Below, in pieces: positions 25,292 to 34,973 of a DNA stretch of 50,182 nt (positions are counted from its first letter, which is position 1; the number at the start of each line of letters is the position of its first letter). The notes beneath the pieces are model-generated. The model did not search any database and was not told the DNA's origin. It worked only from the letters and a program-made list of their open reading frames with translations. Both the position numbers and the translations under genes were made by a program. This DNA comes from Myxococcales bacterium (GTDB lineage: Bacteria > Pseudomonadota > Gammaproteobacteria > DSM-16500), in NCBI GenBank assembly GCA_903970525.1, contig CAJCIZ010000272.1:1-50182 (forward strand), read 5' to 3'.

Positions 25292-27124
25292 TTACTCCAC
25301 TGTCACTGATTTAGCTAAATTTCGTGGCTGATCGAGATCAGTTCCTTTCATGACAGCGATATGATACGCAAATAATTGCATAGGAATCGTATAGATTAGC
25401 GGAGCCAAAAACTTGTGAACATGCGGCATAATCAATAGACTGGTTTGGTCATCACTGATGAATCCAGCTTCTTCATTCGTGCAAATAATTAACTTCCCCT
25501 CTCTGGCTCTGATTTCTTGTAAATTCGATTTTAATTTATCAAGAGAATCTTCTATGGGAGCCAACGCAATGGCATACATCTCCGAATCAATCAATGCGAT
25601 AGGACCATGTTTCAGCTCACCTGCCGGAAAGGCTTCTGCATGAATATAGGAAATTTCTTTTAATTTTAAAGCGCCCTCTAAGGCTATAGGATATTCAATA
25701 CCACGGCCAATAAATAAAACATGATTTTTATCTTTTAATTTTATGGCTAAATTTTTAATATCTGAATCCAGCATGAGTGTATTGCGTAATTTTTTAGGTA
25801 TGGCTCTTAACAACTTGACATACTCTGCTTCTGAGTTTTGATCAATTCGCGAATTGCGTCCTAAAGTAATGGTTAGTAAAAATAATGCGACCAGTTGTGT
25901 CGTAAATGCCTTAGTCGAGGCGACACCTATCTCCATTCCCGCCCCTGTCATTAAAACCAGATCGGACTCACGTACTAGAGAACTTTCTGGAACGTTACAA
26001 ATTGCTAGTGTTGCTGCATAACCTAACGTTTTTGCGTGACGCAAAGCAGCCAACGTATCTGCTGTCTCTCCAGATTGCGATAGCGTCACATAGAGCGTAC
26101 CCGGCTCTACGACATGCTGACGATAACGGTTTTCACTCGCAATTTCAGCTTGACATGAGATGCCAGCGATTTCCTCCAACCAATATTTTCCCACCAAACA
26201 AGCATGATAACTGGTTCCACATGCAACTAACTGCACATGACGTATTTGCTTAAATATTTCATTGGCGTTGGCACCAAAAGCTTCGGAAATGACCCGTTGA
26301 TAGGATAAGCGACCCTCTAAACAGGCTATGACAGAATCAGCCTGCTCAAAAATTTCTTTTTGCATAAAATGCTGATACTTCCCTTTACTCATTTCTTCTT
26401 GATCTAGCTTAGTATAATGAATATCTCGTTTTACCTCGTTGCCATGGGTGTCATAAATTATTACTTCATTGAGTCGAACGTCGGCAATATCACCTTCTTC
26501 TAAAAAAATAAATTGTTGTGTAAATGGCAACAATGCTAATTGATCGGAAGCAATAAAATTGATTTGATCACCTAGACCAATCACGAGAGGGCTACCACTG
26601 CGCACTGCAATAAAATGATTTGGTTCTGTCCGACTTAATAATCCTATGGCATAAGCACCTTCTAATTCTGTTATAGTCGCTTGCACAGCCGCAAGAAAAT
26701 TTTTTCCCGATTGAATATGTAAATAAACTAAATGAGCAATCAATTCAGAATCTGTTTCAGAGCTTAACACACAACCAAAGTCTACTAAGCGAGCACGAAG
26801 TTTTTCATAGTTTTCTATAATACCATTGTGAACAATTGCAATTTCGTTATTTGCGATGTGAGGGTGAGCATTGAGATCAGACGGTTTACCATGTGTTGCC
26901 CAACGGGTATGTGCAATGCCAATTTGACCTTGCAAAGGTTTTGATACTAATAGTTTTTCAAGTTCATTCACTTTGCCGACAGCTCGATGGCATTGTAACT
27001 GTGCACGGGCATCAATGATTGCGAGACCTGCAGAATCGTAACCGCGATACTCTAAGCGTTTTAGCCCTTCCAAAAGAACTAAAGCGACGTCTCTATCTGC
27101 AATGGCACCGACGATTCCACACAT
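25292..27124 (-). CDS. glmS: Glutamine--fructose-6-phosphate aminotransferase (isomerizing)
   Basis: A 610-residue protein of the normal length for GlmS. The N-terminal glutaminase starts MCGIVGA, with Cys2 as the nucleophile after Met removal, and contains the TRWATHG and HNGIIENY motifs. Two SIS domains follow (CGTSYHA and SQSGETADT, then the AEAFPAGELKHGPIALI segment), and the end reads DQPRNLAKSVTVE as usual. It makes glucosamine-6-phosphate from fructose-6-phosphate and glutamine. GGAGGGTGG precedes the ATG. It leads a minus-strand operon with two nucleotide-sugar enzymes. Confidence 0.97.
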   Translation of the reverse strand: MCGIVGAIADRDVALVLLEGLKRLEYRGYDSAGLAIIDARAQLQCHRAVGKVNELEKLLVSKPLQGQIGIAHTRWATHGKPSDLNAHPHIANNEIAIVHNGIIENYEKLRARLVDFGCVLSSETDSELIAHLVYLHIQSGKNFLAAVQATITELEGAYAIGLLSRTEPNHFIAVRSGSPLVIGLGDQINFIASDQLALLPFTQQFIFLEEGDIADVRLNEVIIYDTHGNEVKRDIHYTKLDQEEMSKGKYQHFMQKEIFEQADSVIACLEGRLSYQRVISEAFGANANEIFKQIRHVQLVACGTSYHACLVGKYWLEEIAGISCQAEIASENRYRQHVVEPGTLYVTLSQSGETADTLAALRHAKTLGYAATLAICNVPESSLVRESDLVLMTGAGMEIGVASTKAFTTQLVALFLLTITLGRNSRIDQNSEAEYVKLLRAIPKKLRNTLMLDSDIKNLAIKLKDKNHVLFIGRGIEYPIALEGALKLKEISYIHAEAFPAGELKHGPIALIDSEMYAIALAPIEDSLDKLKSNLQEIRAREGKLIICTNEEAGFISDDQTSLLIMPHVHKFLAPLIYTIPMQLFAYHIAVMKGTDLDQPRNLAKSVTVE

Positions 27125-27308
27125 AAGCCACCCTCCATGTTTGAAATGAGTCGATTATGTAACGGGTTATCGTGTACAATTTTATTATACTTCAATTTCA
27201 TGGATCGATGAATGCACATTATAATTATTCTGCTATTTATTTTTGCTTTTAAATCGTATTTACCCTCGATTAAGCTATGGAAAACCCTTATTGATGGGTT
27301 GATATAAA

Positions 27309-28679
27309 ATGGCTTCCATACCCTATTTTGTACTAAGCCCAAGCGCTATACTGTGTCTAGTTGGATTAGCGTATGGCCCTGATAAAACCGTCTCCCCTCC
27401 ATCGAAAGAATATGGTCAAATAACGATTGATTTAGTCATACCTGCTTATAATGAAGAAAAAACTATCGTGCTATGTCTTCAATCAGTGGCCCTTCAAACG
27501 ATCAAGCCTCAGCGCATTTTTCTAGTAGATGATGGTAGTACTGACAGAACCAGTCAATACGCAAAAAAATTCTCCGAGTTCGTCGGTTTAGACATTACGC
27601 TGATTCGGAGAGAAAAACCCGAAGGCAAAACTGCCTCACTAAAAATGGCTGCACGAGACAGTCAAGCCGATGTTTTATTTGTATTAGATGCCGATACTAT
27701 TTTACGCTCTGAGAACTATATTGAAGTACTTGTCAAAGCTTTATTCCAAGGTATTGGTATTGCCTCAGCTTGTGGAGTAGTCTCTCCTCAAATTGAAGGT
27801 GATAGAGAAAGACTCATTTCTACCCCCGCCATCACCCATTTCACTAAAGAATTTCCGGAAGTCATTGGACTCAAGGGTGAATATCGCTTTCTTCAAACTT
27901 TGATTAATTATTATCGACAAGAACTTTATTTTTTCTTACAGCAATTTATATATCATGGTGAAATGGTTTTTTTTGGCTCTATCATTAATCCCGTAGGTTG
28001 TGCAGTAGCCTATAGGCGCGAGCACCTTAATGAACTATTAGAACATTACGCAATTAGCCACGGAAGCAACTTAACCACTTCAGAAGATATCTTTATCGGA
28101 TTTGCTTTTGATAATCTGGGCTATCGAAATATCCAAGTCCAAGACGTGTTTGCACTAACCCGAGAGCCACGAGTCGAGCGATTCCCAAAGCAAATCATGT
28201 TGTGGTCTTCTTCTTTTCTTCAGAGTTGTTATTATTTTGATGCATTAGTACGCACGCCCTTGAAATCACCTCTCGTGTTATATCGATATTTAAAATATAA
28301 AATAGTGGCAAAACGGCTCGGACGAAAAATTGAAGAAGCCTATCAACAAGAATTCGGTGAAGAAATAACAAATAAATATGGCCGCCCAATTGGCTGGTTT
28401 ATATTCACGTCCTTGTTTGATAAAATCTCGTTTCCGACCATTTTAATTATATTAATTATGTTACAAAAGTGGGAAATCCTCTTCTTCACTTTGCTTATTG
28501 AAGTGAGTATTTACACGTCTGTGATTACTTTATTACATAAACATAAACATATTAAGAATGCTTTAAAATGTATTTTTTATACACCTTTTCGTTACTCGGT
28601 TATACTATTTGACATTTTCGTTATCGCAAATTTTGTCAAAGATATTTGGATCACAAGAAACAGGAAGTGGAAAAAATGA
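27309..28679 (+). CDS. Membrane glycosyltransferase family 2, PgaC/hyaluronan-synthase-like
   Basis: A 456-residue processive-type GT2. An N-terminal hydrophobic segment (residues 1-24) is followed by DLVIPAYNEEKTI, VDDGSTDRT, LDADT and SEDIFIGF. In the place of the usual Q-x-x-R-W motif it reads QIMLW, so the Arg is replaced by Leu. Two C-terminal regions (about 355-405 and 428-445) are membrane helices. It should build a polysaccharide chain from UDP-sugars and feed it across the inner membrane. It overlaps the next gene by 4 bases. PgaC acts with the small PgaD; no pgaD-like gene is seen. Confidence 0.82.
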   Translation: MASIPYFVLSPSAILCLVGLAYGPDKTVSPPSKEYGQITIDLVIPAYNEEKTIVLCLQSVALQTIKPQRIFLVDDGSTDRTSQYAKKFSEFVGLDITLIRREKPEGKTASLKMAARDSQADVLFVLDADTILRSENYIEVLVKALFQGIGIASACGVVSPQIEGDRERLISTPAITHFTKEFPEVIGLKGEYRFLQTLINYYRQELYFFLQQFIYHGEMVFFGSIINPVGCAVAYRREHLNELLEHYAISHGSNLTTSEDIFIGFAFDNLGYRNIQVQDVFALTREPRVERFPKQIMLWSSSFLQSCYYFDALVRTPLKSPLVLYRYLKYKIVAKRLGRKIEEAYQQEFGEEITNKYGRPIGWFIFTSLFDKISFPTILIILIMLQKWEILFFTLLIEVSIYTSVITLLHKHKHIKNALKCIFYTPFRYSVILFDIFVIANFVKDIWITRNRKWKK

Positions 28680-31072
28680 AAAAGATCTGTTTATTCATTT
28701 TATGTTTAGCAACGAGTTTCGCATATGCCGAGCAAACTTCAGCCAATACACCGACCTCGATACAACACGCTAATATAGCAAAAGACTCAGCTATTCAAAA
28801 CATACAGGCGGCGAATCTACGGGGAGACTATCAAACTGCTGAAAAATTATTAGCGGAATATCAACCTCAATATGGGAATGATACCGACTATCTTATCGAG
28901 AAAGCGCGTTACTTTGCTTTAAATGGGAATCCAAAAGAAGCGTTAAAAATGGTTGAACCACTTTTAAAAAAAGATCCTAAAAATTCAACGCTGTTAGATA
29001 TTAAAAACTATGCGCTAGCCCATCCCACTATTGTTGCAATCACTCAAAATACCGAGTTTCCTCTGATCAGCCCTGACACAGAGAAGGCTAATGATGCATC
29101 AGATGCGGGACATTTTCAACAGGCAATTTTACTCTATAAACAAGTACTCAGCAAAAATCCCAACGACAAAGCAGCTTTAATTGGCCTTGCGCGAAACTAT
29201 TTATTCTTAAACAATTTTAAAGCGGGTGAAGAAATACTAGCACAATACAAAAATAAATTTGGCGAAGACACTCAATATTTGACTGAAAAATCACGTGATC
29301 TCGCACTGACGCATCATCCTCATCAATCCTTGGATACGCTGGCAATGTTACTCGTTAAAGACCCCACAAACGACATTCTGTTAGACATTAAGAAATATGC
29401 AAATGATGCTTTGAAAAATCCTTCCAAAAAAATCGCCGGCGTTAACACAATATCACTGATTGAAAGTGCGAATAAAGCAGCCGCATTTGCAAATCAAACT
29501 AAAACATCATCAGCTTATGCAGCTGCCGCCCAACAATATTTAAACGCCAATGACCCAAAACACGCGCGGATTATGATTAATGATGCCTTGTCTTTAGAAC
29601 CTTCCAATTTCAATTATTTATTATTAAAAACTGACATTGCAGCCGAGCTGGATGATCAATCGACTCTATATAAAACCTACCTACAACTTTATAAGATGAA
29701 TGAATACAATCCCAGAATTGTTTTAGGTTTAGCTCGAGCCGCAGGAAGATTGAATCACCTAGATCAATCTAATCGATTATATGAACGTTATCTCAAAATA
29801 TCACCAAAAGATAAAGACGCATGGCTAGAGTATGCCTACATTCAAAGTTTCTGTGGTAACAACAGACGAGCCATTTACATTTTAGATGAATACCATAAAC
29901 GTTTTGGTGACTCCGATGTCTATTTGGCGGAAAGAGCACGTATTGTCGCCTCTGCAGCCCGATATACAGAATCATTTGCAATTGTGCATGAGCTACTGCC
30001 CCGATTACCCAAGAATTATGATCTTAATTTTGCGAATACCACCGACTTCTTTTACAGCAATCAACCGATTCAAATGTTCAGTAGCTTCAAAAAAGTCCGT
30101 GCGATTGAACCCAATAGTGACGAAACCAACTCCTTGTGGAGCTTCATCGATACACCTTATCGATCTAATATCGGGATAGAAGGGTATCACTCCATTGATA
30201 CAGACAGTGTGAAAATCGGACGCGTACAATTGAATGCGCAGGATTATCTATCACCTGTAACCAGCGTTATCGGCAATGTTAGCAATGAACGTTTAAGCGC
30301 TAGCTTCGTGAGTGGTTTGAATCCCATTCAAGGCGGCAAATTAATTCATCTCTATGGCGCTAATATTGGATTAAACCACCGTATTAACTCCAAGGTGGCC
30401 CTACAAGGATTAGTGGGGGGACAAGACGCCAGTAATGGCGAAAAATCTTTTAATTACGAAGCCGATGCCCTCATGAATCCTTCTGAAGTGTTCGGCCTTA
30501 ATCTGCAAGTAAAAAGAGCTTTTTACGATCAATCAGCTCGCGCAGTATCACTTGGCGTAAAACAAAATCTAGGGATGGTCAGCGCGATCTGGCAACCTTG
30601 TATGGATTGTACGATTTTTGCTAATGCTGGATATGCCACTTTCACCGATGATAATACATTGCGTATTTTAGAACTCCATCCTCAAATACAATTCCTTGCC
30701 ACTGAAAAATTTATTATTAACATAGGCGTGGACACACTTTTTAATAAATTTGGAAGAGTCGTAAACGATGGTTACTATAGTCCTACCAATTATCGATACG
30801 GCGGCGTAATCACAGACATCTATTACAAATATTCTGACAACATCGGTTACGAAACTTCTATAGGCCTAGGGACTCAGCACGATGAAACATTCACAGCATG
30901 GCGGCCTGCTGATGATTATTCTTTTAAAGCTTATTACGGTATTTATCAAGATTGGTACCTGACTTTCACAGGTGCCTTCTCAACACGAGGTCGTTCCATA
31001 GCCAATAATGCGGATAATAGTACTTATAAAGTTTATGCAGTTGATATAACAATTACTCGACGTCTTGGATGA
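28676..31072 (+). CDS. TPR plus outer-membrane beta-barrel polysaccharide porin, PgaA-like
   Basis: A 798-residue protein from the ATG at 28676, which overlaps the previous stop (ATGA) and follows an AGGAAGTGG site. It starts with a signal peptide (MKKICLFILCLATSFAYA). Residues about 30-490 are TPR repeats (for example ANLRGDYQTAEKLL, LIGLARNYLFLNNFKAGEEIL). The last 300 residues alternate like beta strands and end in AVDITITRRLG, typical of an outer-membrane barrel terminus. PgaA of the PNAG system has exactly this order and about this length. It would guide the polymer through the periplasm and export it. Confidence 0.8.
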   Translation: MKKICLFILCLATSFAYAEQTSANTPTSIQHANIAKDSAIQNIQAANLRGDYQTAEKLLAEYQPQYGNDTDYLIEKARYFALNGNPKEALKMVEPLLKKDPKNSTLLDIKNYALAHPTIVAITQNTEFPLISPDTEKANDASDAGHFQQAILLYKQVLSKNPNDKAALIGLARNYLFLNNFKAGEEILAQYKNKFGEDTQYLTEKSRDLALTHHPHQSLDTLAMLLVKDPTNDILLDIKKYANDALKNPSKKIAGVNTISLIESANKAAAFANQTKTSSAYAAAAQQYLNANDPKHARIMINDALSLEPSNFNYLLLKTDIAAELDDQSTLYKTYLQLYKMNEYNPRIVLGLARAAGRLNHLDQSNRLYERYLKISPKDKDAWLEYAYIQSFCGNNRRAIYILDEYHKRFGDSDVYLAERARIVASAARYTESFAIVHELLPRLPKNYDLNFANTTDFFYSNQPIQMFSSFKKVRAIEPNSDETNSLWSFIDTPYRSNIGIEGYHSIDTDSVKIGRVQLNAQDYLSPVTSVIGNVSNERLSASFVSGLNPIQGGKLIHLYGANIGLNHRINSKVALQGLVGGQDASNGEKSFNYEADALMNPSEVFGLNLQVKRAFYDQSARAVSLGVKQNLGMVSAIWQPCMDCTIFANAGYATFTDDNTLRILELHPQIQFLATEKFIINIGVDTLFNKFGRVVNDGYYSPTNYRYGGVITDIYYKYSDNIGYETSIGLGTQHDETFTAWRPADDYSFKAYYGIYQDWYLTFTGAFSTRGRSIANNADNSTYKVYAVDITITRRLG

Positions 31073-31080
31073 GGTGACTT

Positions 31081-31956
31081 ATGTTAAAGCATTATTTTGG
31101 GATTGTTACTCTGCTTGCTTTAAGCATAACCTATCAAAATGTATCAGCAGATAATGCCATCAATGATACCAGCACAGGAAACATTTCAACAATAATCAAC
31201 TGCGACAAGAGTCCACCCAATTCGACAAAACTTCCCGCACTTCCTTCGTTTGCTTGGAATGGATCCGGTGTCATTACATTGTGGTTTGATGATGGCTGGA
31301 TTACTCAATATACCAATGCGCTTCCTATTATGGAAAAATATGGTTTTTTAGGTGCGGAAGCCATCGCGGTTAAATTGGCTTGCTATCCTCCGTTTATGAA
31401 TTGGGATCAACTGCGCGACATGCAAAGCAAAGGCTGGGAAACCACCGCGCACAGTGTCATGCATAATTGCGATCTTGGGTACTACACGACAAAAACCACG
31501 GTGTATGAATTAGGTGGATCCTTACAAATGATCCAGGCGCATGGCTTGCGTGCGGATCAATTCGTGATGCCTTGCGGATATAGCGGACAACAAATTGATG
31601 ATGCATTTGAAAATCAACACCCGCCCATTATTGAAACCGCAAAAAAATATTATCACTCTTATCGAACAACTCAATATGAACGAATTAACTCTATCCCTGT
31701 CGCCGATCCTTATAACTTAAATGCATTTCAACTCAGGAATACAACCAGCGACCAAGAAATTCAAGCGATGATAAATAAAGCTATTACCGAACATGGATGG
31801 TTGATTATCGTTATTCATCAAATTGACGATACCAACAGACCATTCAGCATTACGCCGAAAAAATTTACTCAGGTTCTGAACATGGTTAAAGCTTCTAAAT
31901 TATCCGTTGCGCTACCGAGTCAAGTGCTAGCAATCAAAAATAAGGCGTCATCATGA
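31081..31956 (+). CDS. Secreted polysaccharide deacetylase (NodB homology), PgaB-like
   Basis: A 291-residue protein with an N-terminal signal peptide (hydrophobic to about residue 24) and a NodB-type domain: LWFDDGW carries the D-D catalytic/metal pair, TTAHSVMHN the H-x3-H metal ligands, and later VIHQID the terminal His motif. It removes N-acetyl groups from polysaccharide. It lies 8 bases after the porin gene, in the place of pgaB, but lacks the C-terminal hydrolase domain of E. coli PgaB. A separate GH18-like gene lies just downstream on the other strand. Confidence 0.83.
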   Translation: MLKHYFGIVTLLALSITYQNVSADNAINDTSTGNISTIINCDKSPPNSTKLPALPSFAWNGSGVITLWFDDGWITQYTNALPIMEKYGFLGAEAIAVKLACYPPFMNWDQLRDMQSKGWETTAHSVMHNCDLGYYTTKTTVYELGGSLQMIQAHGLRADQFVMPCGYSGQQIDDAFENQHPPIIETAKKYYHSYRTTQYERINSIPVADPYNLNAFQLRNTTSDQEIQAMINKAITEHGWLIIVIHQIDDTNRPFSITPKKFTQVLNMVKASKLSVALPSQVLAIKNKASS

Positions 31957-33176
31957 AAATATTATTCATTAATACAGGTCCTTGGGGCACGGGAAGTTTT
32001 ACTATCATTCAGTGCCTGACGAAAGAGCTGCTTAAGTTGGGGCATCAAGTTAAAATTTTTTTCCCTGATGCAAATTACGAGTCTATCGATAAAGATGAAT
32101 ATTACAGCAATCCAGATCTTTATCATATCTGGAAATTTCCAATTATCTCTAACACAATAGAAATCCCTACTTTTCCTTTAATGATTACTGATCCACACCC
32201 AAGAAATCCCCATGGCCTTACATTTAAGGAACTGACTGACGCACAATTGCTCGTTTACGAACAAGAATTAAAGAAAGAACTTTCGGAACTGATTACGACA
32301 TTCAACCCTGATATTATTGATTGCCATCATATTTGGTATGCGAGTTGGATAATCCACCAAATGGGATTAGATTATCTTGTCACAGCCCATCACAGTGATC
32401 AGTTAGGGTTTAGATTTGATCATCGCGTCCGAAAAAAGGCAACAGCTGCAGCATTGGGTGCTCAAAAGATTATCGCGATTTCAGAAATGGTGCAGCATGA
32501 AGTGATGAGATTATATCATGTTGATGAAAACAAGATAATCATTTCTGACAATGGATATGATCCGGATATATATAAAATTAAATCATTAGACAAACAAGAC
32601 ATTCTACACAAGCTGGGCATAAACATTAACTCTACCTCAAACATTATTAGCTTTGCTGGTAAGTTGTCGAAAACTAAAGGCATCGATATTCTTTTGCGAG
32701 CGAATAAATTACTAGATCCTAGCTTGAATATACATTTTATAGTGATGGGCACCGGTGACATTGAGAACATTTGTCAAAAAATGGAATCTGATTCGTATAG
32801 TTTAGACAACATCCATTTTGTAGGGCATCAAACACCTGAGTGTGTTGCCAATATTCATAATATCTCGATGTTGAGTATTATGCCTTCTCGAAGCGAGGGC
32901 TTTGGCATATCAGCCCTAGAAGCAATGGGTTGTGGTTTACCTATGGTGGTCACGCGTTGTGGGGGCCCCGAACACTTTGCGATAGGAAAAAATATTGATG
33001 TAGGATCAGCGGAACAATTGGCAGACGCTATTGTTGAAATACTTAAATTACCCTCCGTTGAATATCAAAAGTTACGTGAAGAAGCCGTGCGTGTCGCTAG
33101 AAAATATTCTTCAGAGGCGATTACTCAAAAACGTTTAGAAATTTATGATTCTATTATTTCTGCAAAAAATGTCTAG
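31953..33176 (+). CDS. Glycosyltransferase family 4 (GT-B fold)
   Basis: A 407-residue GT-B enzyme. The N-terminal half opens MKILFINTGPWGTGSF and contains AHHSDQLGF; the C-terminal half contains FAGKLSKTKGIDIL and the nucleotide-sugar site PSRSEGFGISALEAMGCGLP with the E-x7-E pattern of GT4. No signal peptide, so it is cytoplasmic. It overlaps the deacetylase gene by 4 bases, closing the four-gene plus-strand operon. Classical PNAG operons have no GT4, so the polymer is probably not plain PNAG. Confidence 0.88.
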   Translation: MKILFINTGPWGTGSFTIIQCLTKELLKLGHQVKIFFPDANYESIDKDEYYSNPDLYHIWKFPIISNTIEIPTFPLMITDPHPRNPHGLTFKELTDAQLLVYEQELKKELSELITTFNPDIIDCHHIWYASWIIHQMGLDYLVTAHHSDQLGFRFDHRVRKKATAAALGAQKIIAISEMVQHEVMRLYHVDENKIIISDNGYDPDIYKIKSLDKQDILHKLGININSTSNIISFAGKLSKTKGIDILLRANKLLDPSLNIHFIVMGTGDIENICQKMESDSYSLDNIHFVGHQTPECVANIHNISMLSIMPSRSEGFGISALEAMGCGLPMVVTRCGGPEHFAIGKNIDVGSAEQLADAIVEILKLPSVEYQKLREEAVRVARKYSSEAITQKRLEIYDSIISAKNV

Positions 33177-34146
33177 AAAATTCATAAGGTACCGATTGTA
33201 AATTCTCTCCACTGCAAGTTGGAAGACAAGCATGGCTTGGACATGGCATATCTCGAGAAAATGACCACATAGATAAATAGGCAAACTTATTCATTTTTTC
33301 AAATTTTCGCAATGCATCGATATCTGCTAAAGTAAATTTTTCCTTACACGTATCGTTTACACCAATCAGTGGCGTCACTGCGATCATTTGCCATACAGCA
33401 GCATTGGTGCGCTCCGGATAAAGTGATTTCAAAAAAAGAAAAGTATTTTTTGCTGATTTTATTGTATATTGCGCCATATCACCTGTGCAATCAGTACCGT
33501 AATCCATTGTCATTATGTTAACAACATAATCCAAATGAGCCGCTTTTGCTTGCCTGACAATATTTTTTCCGTCTTCCGTTAATCCATCCGGTAAAACCGG
33601 TAATGTAAAACTGTATTTTAATGTTGGATGAGTCGTTTTAATTTTTTTCAAAGCACCGACTATTTTAGAAATATTCGGCGTGTCATTTTCAATATCGAAA
33701 TCCAAACCTTCCGGTTGATACGTTTTGATAATTTGTTCATAAGCAGCCACTAATTGAGTTTCACTGCACGCCTGTGATAAATCTTTACCGCCTTCACCGC
33801 CAAATGAGATTGTATAATGAATGTTTCTCGCGTGTAATCCATCCGTTAAATGCGAGGCCCAACCCTCGCTCACAGAGTAGCTAGATTGACCGCCCCAGGC
33901 AGGCACACAAGAACCCTCATCATTGATGAAGGCTAGATGATAGTCACTCACGCCACTCTCTCTGCTTGCTGTCACCAAATCTACAGGATCATTATTTGGC
34001 ATAAAAGTATTACATAAGGTTAAATCCAAGTAAGGACTAAAATGATGTGTATCCACTGCATCTGTTGCAAAAACAGAACCTGTGAATAGTGTTGTAAAAA
34101 CAGTGATGAATGCAACTTGTTTGGTATGAGATAGCATGTCTTTCAC
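33154..34146 (-). CDS. Secreted GH18-like (chitinase-type) glycoside hydrolase
   Basis: A 330-residue protein. AAGGAG lies 7 bases before a GTG at 34146, which decides that start over the internal ATG at 34137. A signal peptide covers about residues 1-28. The GH18 signature is present as EGLDFDIE, with D149, D151 and the acid E153; SFGGEGG at about 114-120 is the usual preceding strand, and MTMDYG the later Met-x-Asp-Tyr. It likely cuts GlcNAc-containing polymers such as chitin. Its 3' end overlaps the GT4 gene by 23 bases, tail to tail. Confidence 0.85.
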   Translation of the reverse strand: MKDMLSHTKQVAFITVFTTLFTGSVFATDAVDTHHFSPYLDLTLCNTFMPNNDPVDLVTASRESGVSDYHLAFINDEGSCVPAWGGQSSYSVSEGWASHLTDGLHARNIHYTISFGGEGGKDLSQACSETQLVAAYEQIIKTYQPEGLDFDIENDTPNISKIVGALKKIKTTHPTLKYSFTLPVLPDGLTEDGKNIVRQAKAAHLDYVVNIMTMDYGTDCTGDMAQYTIKSAKNTFLFLKSLYPERTNAAVWQMIAVTPLIGVNDTCKEKFTLADIDALRKFEKMNKFAYLSMWSFSRDMPCPSHACLPTCSGENLQSVPYEFSRHFLQK

Positions 34147-34229
34147 AAATCATCTCCTTAAATTGCATATCATTTTAAGGCTACACTAATCTTGTGAAAA
34201 TGCAAGATGCTAAACACAATATAATAGTA

Positions 34230-34416
34230 GATGCCATGCCAGCATGCTTTAGATTTTTGTCATGCCTGCATGCTTTTACATTAGTATCTACACAAGTTTT
34301 ATTTTTCGATTCTGTCATGCCAGCGTGCTTTCAGCTGGCATCCATCTTTCCATTACACAGGCAAGGCCGGAGCACACAAAGGGCTGGATGCCAGCTAAAA
34401 ACATGCTGACATGACA
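34230..34416. repeat. Palindromic dispersed-type repeat in a long intergenic region
   Basis: The 339-base gap 34147-34485 holds no convincing gene. It contains a large imperfect palindrome: 34313-34344 (starting TGTCATGCCAGCGTGC) pairs with 34385-34416, about 27 of 32 bases matching. Two further partial copies of CATGCCAGCATGCTTT lie at about 34235 and 34259. The layout fits a MITE-like or REP-type dispersed element. Confidence 0.65.
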
Positions 34417-34485
34417 GACCCATTTTAATTCAAATGTTATTGAAAAATTTGTGAGGGTCCCTCAGCACTTATACCAAATGCAACG

Positions 34486-34713
34486 TCACATTTTCAACTC
34501 AGGCGAATTTTTAGCTGCGATCTTAAGTAACGTTGGTGCAAATTTCTTTTTATGTTTGGCAAAAAAGAAGGGTAGCTGAGCTTTGAACTGACTTTTCTCT
34601 TCATGAGAATCACATGCAAAACGATCAAGATCATAGTAGTCTTCTACTGGACGAAAAGGTGTTTTCTTGGAGCAAGTTGGATAAGGATTTTTGGATGGTC
34701 TGATAGTTGTCAT
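34486..34713 (-). CDS. Small hypothetical protein, doubtful
   Basis: A 75-residue basic reading frame (Lys, Pro and Phe rich) with no known domain and no clear ribosome binding site. The same frame is open further upstream, up to the end of the truncated SnoaL-like gene, so it may be the fused remainder of a rearranged gene rather than a gene of its own. Confidence 0.25.
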   Translation of the reverse strand: MTTIRPSKNPYPTCSKKTPFRPVEDYYDLDRFACDSHEEKSQFKAQLPFFFAKHKKKFAPTLLKIAAKNSPELKM

Positions 34714-34754
34714 AATAATGCAATAGGTTTTATCGACAGCTTTTGCCTCATCAT

Positions 34755-34973
34755 TTAAAATTTTTGATCTGGAAAAACATGACGTGACATTTTAACTCTT
34801 TCTTTAAAAGTAGCCAAATCAAGTGTTTTACCTTCCCATTGATCACCAGGATCATGTCTGATGGTATATTGCGGCGCTATGAGTTGATCGACGATTTGGA
34901 GATTACCTTTACTCCAAACTTCATCTATCAATTTCACAACGGCTTCTTTATTTTTTTGTGTCATCATAGTCAT
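34755..34973 (-). pseudogene. SnoaL-like ester cyclase fragment
   Basis: A 72-residue reading frame matching the N-terminal half of SnoaL-like proteins: VVKLIDEVWSKGNLQIVDQL, then APQYTIRHDPGDQWEG and a final R-H-V-F-P-D-Q-K-F. Normal members are about 130-150 residues and continue with a second beta-sheet region after the F-P-D segment; here a TAA cuts it off and no continuation is found in another frame. The start overlaps the stop of the AraC-type gene. Probably non-functional. Confidence 0.55.

Noticed and set aside
34194-34409. A 71-codon plus-strand frame in the intergenic gap
   Set aside because: It simply translates the palindromic repeat, including both sides of the inverted arms.
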